Of a stretch of 64,000 nt of DNA, positions 27,394 through 35,711 are shown one piece after another. A program made the position numbers and the translations under genes. The DNA comes from Sulfitobacter guttiformis (GTDB lineage: Bacteria; Pseudomonadota; Alphaproteobacteria; Rhodobacterales; Rhodobacteraceae). The stretch covers positions 62,001 through 126,000 of the forward strand of contig NZ_RAQK01000002.1 in assembly GCF_003610455.1 (NCBI RefSeq), given 5' to 3'. The notes under the pieces are model-generated. The model saw only the letters and a program-made list of their open reading frames with translations, did not search any database and was not told the origin of the DNA. The first letter of the stretch is position 1. Each line of letters opens with the position of its first letter.

Positions 27394-27416
27394 AGGCCCC
27401 GCGCATGGCGGGGCCT
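27394..27416 (-). other. Strong hairpin between major tail protein and chaperone genes
   Basis: GGCCCCGC and GCGGGGCC flank a short loop with no T tract after it. It may stabilise or partly terminate the major-tail-protein message and so set product ratios. Similar hairpins follow the capsid and DUF2190 genes. Confidence 0.5.
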
Positions 27417-27425
27417 GCATTTCGA

Positions 27426-28193
27426 TCAATTGTCGAGGATGCGATCAGTTTCGATACCGAAGGATCCATCATCGCGGGGGACGATAATCCCGTTCAGCTG
27501 CACGCCTTCCGGGTCCGATCCTGCCGCAATAAGGGACCGCGCGCTCTCTGCAGTCAGGATGACCTCATCGAGCTCAAGCATGCCCTGTGCGCCGTCGCTG
27601 TTCATCGGGATGAAGTCGATACCGCACCGCAATCCGCTGCCTTTACCGATAAAGGAAATGAAGCCGTTGGAGATCTGGACCGTGTCGTAGGTATATGTGA
27701 AGTCGGGGAACATCTCGGTCGTCTCAAACCAGCCGATACCACGATCAACCGTGTAGTCCTCGCCAGGGATAAGAGGCACACCATCCGAACTGAACGTGAC
27801 GTTCTCGATCCCGCGATGTGGGAGTTTGTGCAGGCCAGGCTCAACATCTCCCAGAGATCCCGTGATCCCCACTTCGGCCATCTGATTTTTGACGCCTTCT
27901 TCACCGAGCATGGACGCAGTGCGAACGATTGGGATATGCTTCATAACCATCACGGAGAATGCAAATTCCTTGCCGGAAATACGGTCAAAGACCGTTGTGG
28001 GCACAGGGAATGCCTTCGATTTCCGTTTAGATTTTTCGAGAGTCGGCGTGACGGAACAGTTTTCACAGTCATCCAAAGAGATGCCAGGGCCATAAATATA
28101 TGGCTTAACATCGTTCAGAATGGGGCGAAGGATGAGAGTTCCAAGACTTGCGGTGTATAGCGCATTCGAGGGGCGAGAGAATTTCCAAGACAT
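27426..28193 (-). CDS. Major tail (tube) protein
   Basis: The 255-residue protein has mixed beta content and an N-terminus (SNALYTASLGTLILRPILND) seen in tube proteins. It sits between the tail-terminator-like gene and the chaperone gene, and GGAGG precedes the start. The identification rests on gene order and size more than on motifs. Confidence 0.7.
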   Translation of the reverse strand: MSWKFSRPSNALYTASLGTLILRPILNDVKPYIYGPGISLDDCENCSVTPTLEKSKRKSKAFPVPTTVFDRISGKEFAFSVMVMKHIPIVRTASMLGEEGVKNQMAEVGITGSLGDVEPGLHKLPHRGIENVTFSSDGVPLIPGEDYTVDRGIGWFETTEMFPDFTYTYDTVQISNGFISFIGKGSGLRCGIDFIPMNSDGAQGMLELDEVILTAESARSLIAAGSDPEGVQLNGIIVPRDDGSFGIETDRILDN

Positions 28194-28239
28194 TGTTATG
28201 CCTCCATTTCGTTGTGGATTTGGGTTGATTTCGACATGC

Positions 28240-28674
28240 TCATGAGTCCATCAGATCGTTGATTTCATGCTGATATGTCATGACGTTTGCGATCCGGATG
28301 ACGTCGCCAATGTCGTGCTCCTGACGCTCGCCCTTAGGTTCCAGCGCGACGTGATTGTTGTTGATGCAGAGGCCGATTTTGCGGGCCAGGGCGTTTGACC
28401 TGTCGGACGCAATCTCCTCCTCTTCGGGAGTGACCGCATGCAGCAAGATGGACGCCACGATCTCGACGGTGATTAGCCTTTTCAGGGGCGCACCGGTCAT
28501 TCCGGTGCTTTTCCCATTGACCCGTGAGGTGGTCTCATCCGGAACGTAAACGATGATCACCTCATCGAAACTCGGGTCAACCTCACCAAGAAGATTGACG
28601 TAGACATTCACGTCCGGAAAAGCTTCCGACAGGATGTCTTTGATCTGATCTTTAATCTTGGTGCGCGGGTGCAT
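28240..28674 (-). CDS. Tail-terminator-like protein (gpU-like)
   Basis: The 144-residue protein has a beginning and middle (KIKDQIKDILSEAFPDVNVY, then DEVIIVYVPDE) resembling minor tail protein U or tail terminators. It is the first gene behind late-promoter copy 2 and precedes the major tail protein, as in lambdoid siphoviruses. Confidence 0.65.
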   Translation of the reverse strand: MHPRTKIKDQIKDILSEAFPDVNVYVNLLGEVDPSFDEVIIVYVPDETTSRVNGKSTGMTGAPLKRLITVEIVASILLHAVTPEEEEIASDRSNALARKIGLCINNNHVALEPKGERQEHDIGDVIRIANVMTYQHEINDLMDS

Positions 28675-28704
28675 GTGACTGCCCTTGGATCTATTCAGGG
28701 CACT

Positions 28705-28734
28705 GTATCAGTTTGTAAAATTAGCCACCGCGTA
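28705..28734 (-). promoter_or_regulatory. Late-promoter-like element, copy 2 (tail operon)
   Basis: Minus strand reads TACGCGGTGGC, 12 bp, then CTGATACA. The block overlaps the 3' end of the upstream gene: its last codons and TAA stop are part of the element. Confidence 0.7.
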
Positions 28735-29086
28735 GTGAGCCGGAAGACCGGAATTGGCAATCAACGAAGACCTTACGGTCATCTCTTGGATCCTGAATGG
28801 TCATCGTCTCGCCGTCGATATCGATGGTGGCCCCGAAAAGGTCTTTCCGGATGTCGGTGATGCCACCGGCGATCAGCTGTGACCGGACCAGGTCGATCTT
28901 GGATTTTCGCATCGCCTGACGCGCCCCCTGGGGGGTGACGGCGGCTTCGAATATGACAGGCGTATAGATGCCATCGACGAGGATCGTTCCGTGGTTTTTG
29001 GTGACGACCTCATATGTCACCCCGTCGCCAAACGTGCTCGCCATAATGCCACCCGCCATTTCGCAGATGCTGTCATACAGGTTCAT
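28721..29086 (-). CDS. Head-tail joining protein (gpFII-like)
   Basis: The 121-residue protein has a mixed beta profile with FGATIDIDGETMTIQDPRDD near the end. This is reminiscent of lambda FII-type head-tail attachment proteins, where an idG-Y-V strand is conserved. Its C-terminal SLRGG and stop are encoded within the late-promoter element. Confidence 0.6.
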   Translation of the reverse strand: MNLYDSICEMAGGIMASTFGDGVTYEVVTKNHGTILVDGIYTPVIFEAAVTPQGARQAMRKSKIDLVRSQLIAGGITDIRKDLFGATIDIDGETMTIQDPRDDRKVFVDCQFRSSGSLRGG

Positions 29087-30114
29087 CAGGTGCCCCCTTG
29101 CGCGATAGAACGGGCCTTGAGGGTCAGGCCGTTGATCGTTGCCGGTGTCAGGCTCGCCGATGGCAGCGTGAAACTGTGGATCTTTGGTGCGTATCCGGGT
29201 GTAATCGTATGCTGTGCCGTGCCACCGACCTGAAGGCCGAGAGACTCGAGGGCAAGCTCCGCAGACGCGGCGCCCTGGCCGTTTATGGCAGCCAAGCGGT
29301 AGACCATTTCCGCATCCACGATCTCCGCATCAACCGCCGTATTTGACAGGTCAAAATCGCGCCATGCGTTATCGATGATGGGAACGCCGGTTGAGTCCCG
29401 TGCCGGACCAACGCCCAGGTTCGAGATTGGCGTCAGGAGATACTCGATATCCAAGGGTCCGACAGGATCCGCCCCGCTGTCCTGCGGATCATAGCAGAAG
29501 ACGTTGGACACCATCGGAAAATCGCTCGATCGAACGGCGAAAGTGTGGATGGCGGCCTCTCCGAAAGTCAGGGCCTGAAATCCGGACAGTATGCGATCCC
29601 GGGGGTAGTTGTGTGTGATCGACAGGGCCCCGTTGATGTAGACACGCGTATTGGCGATTCCCTCACTGTGATCCGTGATGATCTCGATATGATGTGTCTG
29701 ACCAGGAGCGACAGGCGCACCAGACGCCAAAAGGACCGAGTTCACTGCGGATCCGGTGGGACCGGTCAGGATATCATAGTATAGGCGCGGTGTGAGGCCG
29801 TTGATGTTGAGATAGACCCCCTTCGGGGACTCTCCTGACGTGCCGCGGTTGCGGCTCGCATATCCGGCAGGGTTGAAACCGATGATCGTTCCTGCGCCAT
29901 CGGCCGGGATCCTGACGTCAGCAGACAGGGCGACCCGGGATGTGGGCGTGAATGACCTGGTTGCAAGCGACTCCGCGTTTCCGTTTGAGCCCCGGAGCTC
30001 GGACAGTGCCGGGGTGCTGTGGATCAAAATTGGAGCGCGCCCGAAGGTCCAGTTTTGGGCCAGGTCTGCGGCGTCTGCGTATTGCTTCCAGCCCTCTGCG
30101 AAGATCTTTTTCAT
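29086..30114 (-). CDS. Virion-associated protein, possibly LamG-like
   Basis: The 342-residue protein contains a central beta-sandwich-like stretch (HHIEIITDHSEGIANTRVYI, then NGALSIT) that recalls concanavalin/LamG domains. It sits among capsid-decoration and head-completion genes, so a surface or decoration role is plausible but unproven. Confidence 0.55.
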   Translation of the reverse strand: MKKIFAEGWKQYADAADLAQNWTFGRAPILIHSTPALSELRGSNGNAESLATRSFTPTSRVALSADVRIPADGAGTIIGFNPAGYASRNRGTSGESPKGVYLNINGLTPRLYYDILTGPTGSAVNSVLLASGAPVAPGQTHHIEIITDHSEGIANTRVYINGALSITHNYPRDRILSGFQALTFGEAAIHTFAVRSSDFPMVSNVFCYDPQDSGADPVGPLDIEYLLTPISNLGVGPARDSTGVPIIDNAWRDFDLSNTAVDAEIVDAEMVYRLAAINGQGAASAELALESLGLQVGGTAQHTITPGYAPKIHSFTLPSASLTPATINGLTLKARSIAQGGT

Positions 30115-30314
30115 GATGCTGGCCTCCTTTTCGTGATTTGCACGGCTGCCATCGTCATGTTTGGCGTGCCGGTCCTGTTGGCCTTGCGGGTAACCTGCAT
30201 AGTGGTCGCGTTAATGCGATATTGCGGGGCCGCACCGGCGTCGTAAATGGTGACGGGCCTGCCGCCGGATGCGGCCTTGGGTGCGGTGATGAGTGCGCCG
30301 ACAGAGATCAGCAT
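30111..30314 (-). CDS. Small hypothetical structural-operon protein
   Basis: The 67-residue product is basic and Ala/Thr-rich and overlaps the next gene by four bases. No domain is recognisable. Dense packing with its neighbours supports it being translated. Confidence 0.5.
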   Translation of the reverse strand: MLISVGALITAPKAASGGRPVTIYDAGAAPQYRINATTMQVTRKANRTGTPNMTMAAVQITKRRPAS

Positions 30315-30315
30315 G

Positions 30316-30630
30316 TTACACCAGAGGCGTGATATGGACGGCGGCGGCAGAGGTCACCCCATACGCGCTCACGGTTGCGCCGGGGCCGACGATCCGGTGA
30401 AATGGGACCCCGGCCGCCAGATACATGGATCCTGCGGCCGGGCCAGCGTCGCCAATAAGGCTCACGTAGGCGTCTGCGGTCGCCGTGAACAGGTAGACGC
30501 CCTCGGGCAGATCTATGGGACCTGTAGCGGCCCCAGATGAGGCCTGCACGCGGATACCTGCGGCATCGTCATATGCGGCGATTGGGATTGAGCGACCATT
30601 ACTGTCGCGGGCCGATTTTATGTAGGTCAT
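30316..30630 (-). CDS. Small hypothetical structural-operon protein
   Basis: A 104-residue beta-type protein (GVYLFTATADAYVSLIGDAG) lies between DUF2190 and the small gene downstream. A GTG at 30642 could start it four codons earlier; neither start has a strong ribosome site. A decoration or head-fibre role is conceivable from position only. Confidence 0.5.
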   Translation of the reverse strand: MTYIKSARDSNGRSIPIAAYDDAAGIRVQASSGAATGPIDLPEGVYLFTATADAYVSLIGDAGPAAGSMYLAAGVPFHRIVGPGATVSAYGVTSAAAVHITPLV

Positions 30631-30701
30631 TTGGATAGGCACTCGTGTTTGATTTGATGTTGCGCGACGGCAGGGAGAAACGGTCTACCGCCGCGCGTAT
30701 C

Positions 30702-30725
30702 CCCGGAGGAGGCCGCCCCTCCGGG
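30702..30725 (-). other. Hairpin after DUF2190 gene
   Basis: An eight-base perfect stem (CCCGGAGG with CCTCCGGG) lies eight bases beyond the DUF2190 stop with no T tract, similar to the hairpins after the capsid and tail-tube genes. Confidence 0.5.
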
Positions 30726-30732
30726 AAATTGG

Positions 30733-31080
30733 TTATGCGTTGATCTTGACGTGGACCTGAGCCTCGCCACTTTCAGCGGCTCCGCCGATGTAGGCGATAC
30801 CTGCACGCATGTAGGGCACGGGTGCGTCCGGATCTCCGTCATCCGATGCGGAGGTCAGGAAAGCGCCCTCCCAGAAGATCTCGTCGCCGGTCTCGACATC
30901 TGCAACGGTCAGGACCGTGGTGCGGTAGACGCCCTCGGTTACCAGGACGAACTGCTGGCCTGCGGCTGCGGAGGTCTGGGCAAAGCCAATCAGACCGCCC
31001 TTTGCGTATGCCTCGCCCGACTCAACATCGCGGTCCGCAACGAGCGTGACGGTTGTCCCGTTTGTGCTGTGGTTTTTCAT
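30733..31080 (-). CDS. DUF2190 capsid-associated protein
   Basis: The 115-residue protein matches the DUF2190 pattern: an early ADRDVESGEAYAKGGLIGFA segment, then VYRTTVLTVADVETGDEIFW and a terminal beta strand. The family sits next to major capsid genes and is thought to decorate or cement the head. Here it directly follows the capsid fusion gene. Confidence 0.8.
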   Translation of the reverse strand: MKNHSTNGTTVTLVADRDVESGEAYAKGGLIGFAQTSAAAGQQFVLVTEGVYRTTVLTVADVETGDEIFWEGAFLTSASDDGDPDAPVPYMRAGIAYIGGAAESGEAQVHVKINA

Positions 31081-31117
31081 ATTCTCGGTCTTTCATGTGG
31101 TGAAAATGGGGGGGAGT

Positions 31118-31142
31118 CCCCAGTGCCATGACGGCGCCGGGG
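31118..31142 (-). other. Imperfect hairpin after capsid gene
   Basis: CCCCAGTGCC and GGCGCCGGGG form an imperfect stem just past the capsid stop. No T tract follows in the direction of transcription, so partial termination or 3'-end protection is more likely than full termination. Confidence 0.4.
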
Positions 31143-31151
31143 AGTATTTTA

Positions 31152-33305
31152 TCAGCCGTTGCCGGTCGACTTGACCATACCGCGGTGATCGATAGGCGCG
31201 GCGCCGATGTCGATCGATGCGATGTAGTCGATCGACTTGGTGTAATGGTTCGGGATGGTCTCAAGCGAGACTCCCTCTGCACCTTCCAGCGTTGCCAGTT
31301 CGAGCGTGTTGATCCGCGTAGGAGCGGCACTCATGAACCACTGGTTGCCCTCGATACGACTATCAGAAACAAGCGTCAGGCCTGCCTTGTTGAACGGGTT
31401 GACACCATCAACGGTGACGGGGCTGGTATCCGACAAGAGCTGTTCGGCCTCGGTCAGGATATCGCCGCCAACGATCAGAACTGCAGGGCGGACCGTAATC
31501 CGACGACCGTCCAGGGACGTCTGTGCCATCATCATCTTCCGAGCGTCAGAAAGACCCTGAATAGACAACGGGGTGTTGATCAGGTTTTTGTGCTTGTTGT
31601 GGAAAACCGTCAGGCCATCGGCCATAATGTATTCCTTGACCAACAGATCATAGATCATGTCAGACTCCGCTTCAGCAGCACTCACGCCGAAACCCGTAAG
31701 CATGTCGCCGAAAGCGTCGAGATCATCATTCACGATCATTTCGCGGGACAGGGACATACCGATGGTTTCGTTGAAGAGTGCGAGCTCCTCTTTGCTTGCG
31801 CCCATGGTGCCAAATTCGACCTCGGCACGCTCAGCGCGGCGACGGAAGCCAGGAGCATCCCCGAGGCGGTGACGTTCTTGCGGCTTGTAATCGCGCAAAG
31901 TGACACGCTTGACGAACGGGTCAAAAGAAGGAGGTTCGCTTTCATAACCGGTCAGCAGGGTCTTGTTTGCGGACGCGCTCAAGATGCCGACGAAGTCAGA
32001 CGAAGTGTGACCGCCAAATGCGTTACGCTGCATTGCCGCACTGATTACGGCCTGTTTGCTCGTCAGGCCACGCGCGGCTGCACCAAGGCTGCGCTTTGCA
32101 AGGTCGTAGAGCGTCAGATCCATCAGGCCACGTGCCAGTTCGGAGGGCTTCCCCCCGGTCATTTTTGCGTGAAGGACGTCAACTGCGCGCGCGCCAAACT
32201 TTTCGCTTGCCTCAACACCGACACGACCACGCACGCCACTCAGGGGCTTGGTAGAACGATCAGCCATCCGGCGCATCGCTGCGCGACGGAACGTGGACAC
32301 CTTCGTGCCGCGCTTAACATGAGCGGCAACGGCGGACGTCGGGACCTTGCACCGGGTTGCGATATCCAGCATTTTGGAAAAGCGATTACGCGCCGCCTCA
32401 GCGGCAGCCGCGCCGTCAGCAGGAACCTCGGCCTCTTCTTCCTCGTCCTCTTCGATTTCGTCGACAAGTTCGGCCAGTTCTGCCTCGATCACGGCGGCAC
32501 CCTCGGTGACGATGGTCTCGACTTCAGCGTCGATTTCGCCGTCATCGATTTCAGTTTCGAGTGTCTCCTCCAGAGTTCCGATGATCTCCTCGATGGTCTC
32601 GCCACCGATCAGCTCCTCGTCGATTTCCTCTTCCATTTCCGTGATTGCGGTCTCGGAGGCGCGGCCTTTAGGCTTTGCACGCTTCGCCGGAACGGGGTTC
32701 GTCGGGTTCTTCTTCTTCAGTGCAGCTGGCATTGCCTGGCTCCTCGTTTTTTTTGTGGGGGTTGTGATTGCGTTCTTGATCTTGCGCCGGACGGTGCCCT
32801 TGGCGGGCGCCGGGAGGCTGCGGAATTGCGAGTCCGGATCGGCGGGGATGTTGACCAGGGAGATTTCCGTGGGCTCCCATTTCGTGATCTTGCGGACGTT
32901 TTCTTCGCCAGCGACCTCGGACACCTCATACTCGTATGGGATGTATCCGACCGACACCGTATTGATGACGCCCGCTTTGATGTCTCCGATGATCTCTTTG
33001 ATCTCTGTCCTGGTCGACATTTTGCACAGGACAACGGCCTTATCGCCCTCAATCCAATGATCGATTACGCGACCTGCGGGCAGGCCGTCGTGGTTATGAT
33101 CAATGAGAAGTGGAACCGCATTTTTTCCAAGGCGGTCCGTAACGATGGCATCCTCGCTGATCACAAGACCCTCAAGATACTCCTCGCCGGTCATCCAGTC
33201 GTAACGCTCGACGCGTGCGCCTATCGAATAGACGATCTCGACCGTGCCATCCTCTTCGTTATAAGAGGCTGAGCGGGTCTTCATATGGCTGGTCTTTCTG
33301 GTCAT
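31152..33305 (-). CDS. Prohead protease-scaffold-major capsid fusion
   Basis: This 717-residue polyprotein opens with an HK97-type (S78/U35) protease: LLIDHNHDG with the catalytic His (about 70-72), NTVSVGY with Ser (about 118) and EPTEISLV (about 144-151). Residues 190-320 are Lys/Pro-rich and then extremely acidic (EEDEEEEAEVP), like a scaffold. The remainder, from about 340, has HK97-like capsid features (GLSDARKMMMAQTSLDGRRI; PAVLIVGGDIL). Such fusions are known in Mu/HK97-related phages; the protease is expected to cut itself free during head maturation. The first ATG at 33305 is kept although ribosome sites are weak. Confidence 0.88.
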   Translation of the reverse strand: MTRKTSHMKTRSASYNEEDGTVEIVYSIGARVERYDWMTGEEYLEGLVISEDAIVTDRLGKNAVPLLIDHNHDGLPAGRVIDHWIEGDKAVVLCKMSTRTEIKEIIGDIKAGVINTVSVGYIPYEYEVSEVAGEENVRKITKWEPTEISLVNIPADPDSQFRSLPAPAKGTVRRKIKNAITTPTKKTRSQAMPAALKKKNPTNPVPAKRAKPKGRASETAITEMEEEIDEELIGGETIEEIIGTLEETLETEIDDGEIDAEVETIVTEGAAVIEAELAELVDEIEEDEEEEAEVPADGAAAAEAARNRFSKMLDIATRCKVPTSAVAAHVKRGTKVSTFRRAAMRRMADRSTKPLSGVRGRVGVEASEKFGARAVDVLHAKMTGGKPSELARGLMDLTLYDLAKRSLGAAARGLTSKQAVISAAMQRNAFGGHTSSDFVGILSASANKTLLTGYESEPPSFDPFVKRVTLRDYKPQERHRLGDAPGFRRRAERAEVEFGTMGASKEELALFNETIGMSLSREMIVNDDLDAFGDMLTGFGVSAAEAESDMIYDLLVKEYIMADGLTVFHNKHKNLINTPLSIQGLSDARKMMMAQTSLDGRRITVRPAVLIVGGDILTEAEQLLSDTSPVTVDGVNPFNKAGLTLVSDSRIEGNQWFMSAAPTRINTLELATLEGAEGVSLETIPNHYTKSIDYIASIDIGAAPIDHRGMVKSTGNG

Positions 33306-33336
33306 ATTGCCGATATCCGTTTTGTTGTCAGGAACA

Positions 33337-33365
33337 TATCAGGTTTGAAAATTTGCCACCGCGTA
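33337..33365 (-). promoter_or_regulatory. Late-promoter-like element, copy 3 (capsid operon)
   Basis: Minus strand reads TACGCGGTGGC, 12 bp, then CTGATATG, about 30 bp ahead of the capsid fusion gene and within a few bases of the portal gene's stop. Confidence 0.7.
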
Positions 33366-33369
33366 GTGA

Positions 33370-34896
33370 CTACGGGCCTCCACCCCATGGCTCTGGGGCT
33401 TCCTCTTCGAGAAGCTTTTCCAGTTCCTCAAACGAAAAATCCCCGAACATTAGATTGACCTCGGCGTCGCGCGCACGCTTGCGCTCCTCCTTTATCTCGG
33501 CCAGTTGTTCCTCGGGATCCTTGCCCTCGGCGAGGCATGCCTGTGACCAACTTAGAAGTCCGGACTGCAGCTTCTTGATAACAACCGAGATCTCTTTCTC
33601 GGGCTCGAGAACCTCACGGGCGGGGGCTACAAGGGTGATCGTGGAAGTAACGGATTTGCCAGTGTTGATTTCGTAGATTTTCTTGAGACGCTCGACGGTC
33701 CGCATAATCCATGGGTAAATCGTGTGTGCCCTCGTGCAATCTACGCCCCGATTAAATTCGGAAGCGTCGGATTTGGTTGTCCCGAACTTCTGTCCGTTTG
33801 TGTCACCACTGATCTGCGAATAGGTGACACCATATGCGACCGCACAGGATTGCATGGAGATCCGCATGTAGTCCGTAAATCCGGCTACTGAATTGATCGA
33901 GAACGGCACCAGCTGCTTGCCAGGTGGCAGCTCCGGGAAAGTTCCGGGTGCGACCTCTTCAATCATCTGGAGGGACCAGCTACCATCATCGTTCTCAACC
34001 GCGTTAGAGCCGAAGGGCTGATCGTCGCCGCCGCCATCGCCGAGATTGAAATCATCATCGTCGGAGCCGATTGCTGACGTGATCACGCCCTGGAAGTTTG
34101 CTTCTCCCTTGGCCTTCTGAACGGCGGCAAACATGAGTTCAGAGCGGTCCTGATTGACCAAGAACGACGTCGCACCACGCGGCATGCCGCGCAGTTCTCC
34201 GCCATGCTGGATCTCCATCATATGTGCGACATCTTCGACGGGGACGAAGCGGGATTGGTTCACGCCCCATGGTGACGAGACTGCGTCGAGTGTCTCTTTG
34301 ATGTGGTAGCCGACGATGCGTCCGGATTGGTCGACCTCGACCCCGGAGTGGACCTCGTTATTTTTGTATTTCGGTGTGGCCATATCCTCCAGCTGGGAGG
34401 CGTCGATCAGCTGCGTCGTCAGGTGCAGCTTGTCGTCTTTGTATTCCACCCGATAGATGATGAAACTATCCCCGGCCCGGAACATGCCACGCGATGCGAC
34501 GGCTTGCGTGCCGTAGAAATTCAGGCGGCCCTCGTAATCGGACGATGTGGAGCTGAACCAGTTATTAAGGAATGCCTCAAATTCGGAGTCGCCTTTTACG
34601 GACACCCGGATGCCGGTCCCGATGTGATGAGATACCAAAACCTGAACGGCGCGCCGCGCGTGTGGATTGTTGTCGACCAGATCGCACGAAACGCGACGGA
34701 TAAATGATAAGGCCGCAGGCACGGACTCAATCATGGGTCCGCTGATCGGCCACTCATCCGCTGATGCAAAGTTCTCCGGGCGGCGATATCCGCGCCCCAT
34801 GGTCCGTGGATCACGTTGCTGCGGGTGCCTACGACGTGCGGCCTGATGAGGCTTGCGCTTGCGTGCCCTGGCGATGTTGAAGCCGAAAATCTTCAT
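33370..34896 (-). CDS. Portal protein (lambda gpB family)
   Basis: The 508-residue protein has a basic start, then WPISGPMIESVPAALSFIRR and SCDLVDNNPHARRAVQVLVS, where the lambda-type portal family begins. The later segments ISGDTNGQKFGTTKSDASEF and VVIKKLQSGLLSWSQACLAEG are also diagnostic. It should form the dodecameric DNA gate of the head. It is followed at once by late-promoter copy 3 and the capsid gene. Confidence 0.88.
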   Translation of the reverse strand: MKIFGFNIARARKRKPHQAARRRHPQQRDPRTMGRGYRRPENFASADEWPISGPMIESVPAALSFIRRVSCDLVDNNPHARRAVQVLVSHHIGTGIRVSVKGDSEFEAFLNNWFSSTSSDYEGRLNFYGTQAVASRGMFRAGDSFIIYRVEYKDDKLHLTTQLIDASQLEDMATPKYKNNEVHSGVEVDQSGRIVGYHIKETLDAVSSPWGVNQSRFVPVEDVAHMMEIQHGGELRGMPRGATSFLVNQDRSELMFAAVQKAKGEANFQGVITSAIGSDDDDFNLGDGGGDDQPFGSNAVENDDGSWSLQMIEEVAPGTFPELPPGKQLVPFSINSVAGFTDYMRISMQSCAVAYGVTYSQISGDTNGQKFGTTKSDASEFNRGVDCTRAHTIYPWIMRTVERLKKIYEINTGKSVTSTITLVAPAREVLEPEKEISVVIKKLQSGLLSWSQACLAEGKDPEEQLAEIKEERKRARDAEVNLMFGDFSFEELEKLLEEEAPEPWGGGP

Positions 34897-34899
34897 GCC

Positions 34900-35421
34900 T
34901 TAGATGACCTCCATCTCGTCAGCTGCGGCCAAGGCCCGCTGGTAATATGCGGCGACAAGGAGGGCCTCGGCCCTCCCGTCATCCATCTGTCTTTTGAGTT
35001 GTTCACCGGCCACGTCAGGGAAGATCTGGCGGGCCATCTCGAGGCTTGCGCGCTTCTTGTCCGCGTCTGTGACACCCGCACCGAGGATCAGGCCGAAAGG
35101 CACCTTCCAGACGCCGGGCGCCACAAGATGGAGCGAGGGGCGATTGGCGTAAAGCTGGCAGGCCGCAATAACGGCACCATACCCCTGTGCGAATTTCCAC
35201 ATACTTGAGCGTTTGTCCGTATGTCGCGGGCCGACCTTCTCGAGGATGATGACGTCAGGCTGCCACCGCTTCAGAAGGCCGTATATGGACAGGGGGCAGA
35301 CCACCTTTACGTCACCGGAATATCCGGTCGGCATGTCCTCCAGACCGATGACCTCATCAGTCACCGGATCGATGCACGCAAGCGCACCGGAAAATCCCGG
35401 ATCGATGCCAACGACCCTCAC
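34900..35421 (-). CDS. RuvC-like Holliday-junction resolvase
   Basis: The 173-residue protein has the RNase H fold of the RuvC family: MRVVGIDPGFSGALACID with the first catalytic Asp, the second acidic strand DVIILEKVGPR, and the closing DDGRAEALLVAAYY with paired acids. Phage RuvC-like enzymes resolve branched DNA before or during packaging; its place between portal and gpW-like genes fits that. Confidence 0.85.
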   Translation of the reverse strand: MRVVGIDPGFSGALACIDPVTDEVIGLEDMPTGYSGDVKVVCPLSIYGLLKRWQPDVIILEKVGPRHTDKRSSMWKFAQGYGAVIAACQLYANRPSLHLVAPGVWKVPFGLILGAGVTDADKKRASLEMARQIFPDVAGEQLKRQMDDGRAEALLVAAYYQRALAAADEMEVI

Positions 35422-35422
35422 C

Positions 35423-35671
35423 TCACCGCCTCATACGCGTTTTGATACGGCGTGATGGGCGCGTCGTGGTCATGAATTTGTGAGGGGAAAGGCCGAGATA
35501 TGCGCGAAGCTCCCGGATCATGGTCTTGAGCTGATCACGTGGCAGCAGGGACAGCGTATTGCCATCATGCGAAACGCTGCCAGCGGGACTAAAGTAGGCC
35601 ACCTCGGCCTGCTTCAGCTTCGCCATCAGCTCGTCGGCCGAAAGGCCGTATGGTGTGATATCTGTGCTCAT
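35423..35671 (-). CDS. gpW-like head-tail connector protein
   Basis: The 82-residue protein has a short helical start (LSADELMAKLKQAEVAYF). A strand pair with SVSHDGNTLSLLPRDQLKTM then leads to a final helix, resembling the gpW fold. A basic tail follows. Late-promoter copy 4 ends only about 10 bp before its start codon, and no ribosome site is visible, so the message may be nearly leaderless. Confidence 0.6.
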   Translation of the reverse strand: MSTDITPYGLSADELMAKLKQAEVAYFSPAGSVSHDGNTLSLLPRDQLKTMIRELRAYLGLSPHKFMTTTRPSRRIKTRMRR

Positions 35672-35681
35672 AGCGGCATGA

Positions 35682-35710
35682 TATCAGATCATTATTTTTG
35701 CCACCGCGTA
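35682..35710 (-). promoter_or_regulatory. Late-promoter-like element, copy 4 (gpW/portal operon)
   Basis: Minus strand reads TACGCGGTGGC, 12 bp, then CTGATATCATGCC. A start about seven bases past the -10-like box would lie only two or three bases from the gpW-like ATG. Confidence 0.7.
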
Positions 35711-35711
35711 G

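Noticed and set aside
31128..33272. Long rightward open frame of 714 codons opposite the capsid gene
   Set aside because: It is the mirror of the capsid fusion frame; the leftward frame has protease and capsid motifs and the gene context.
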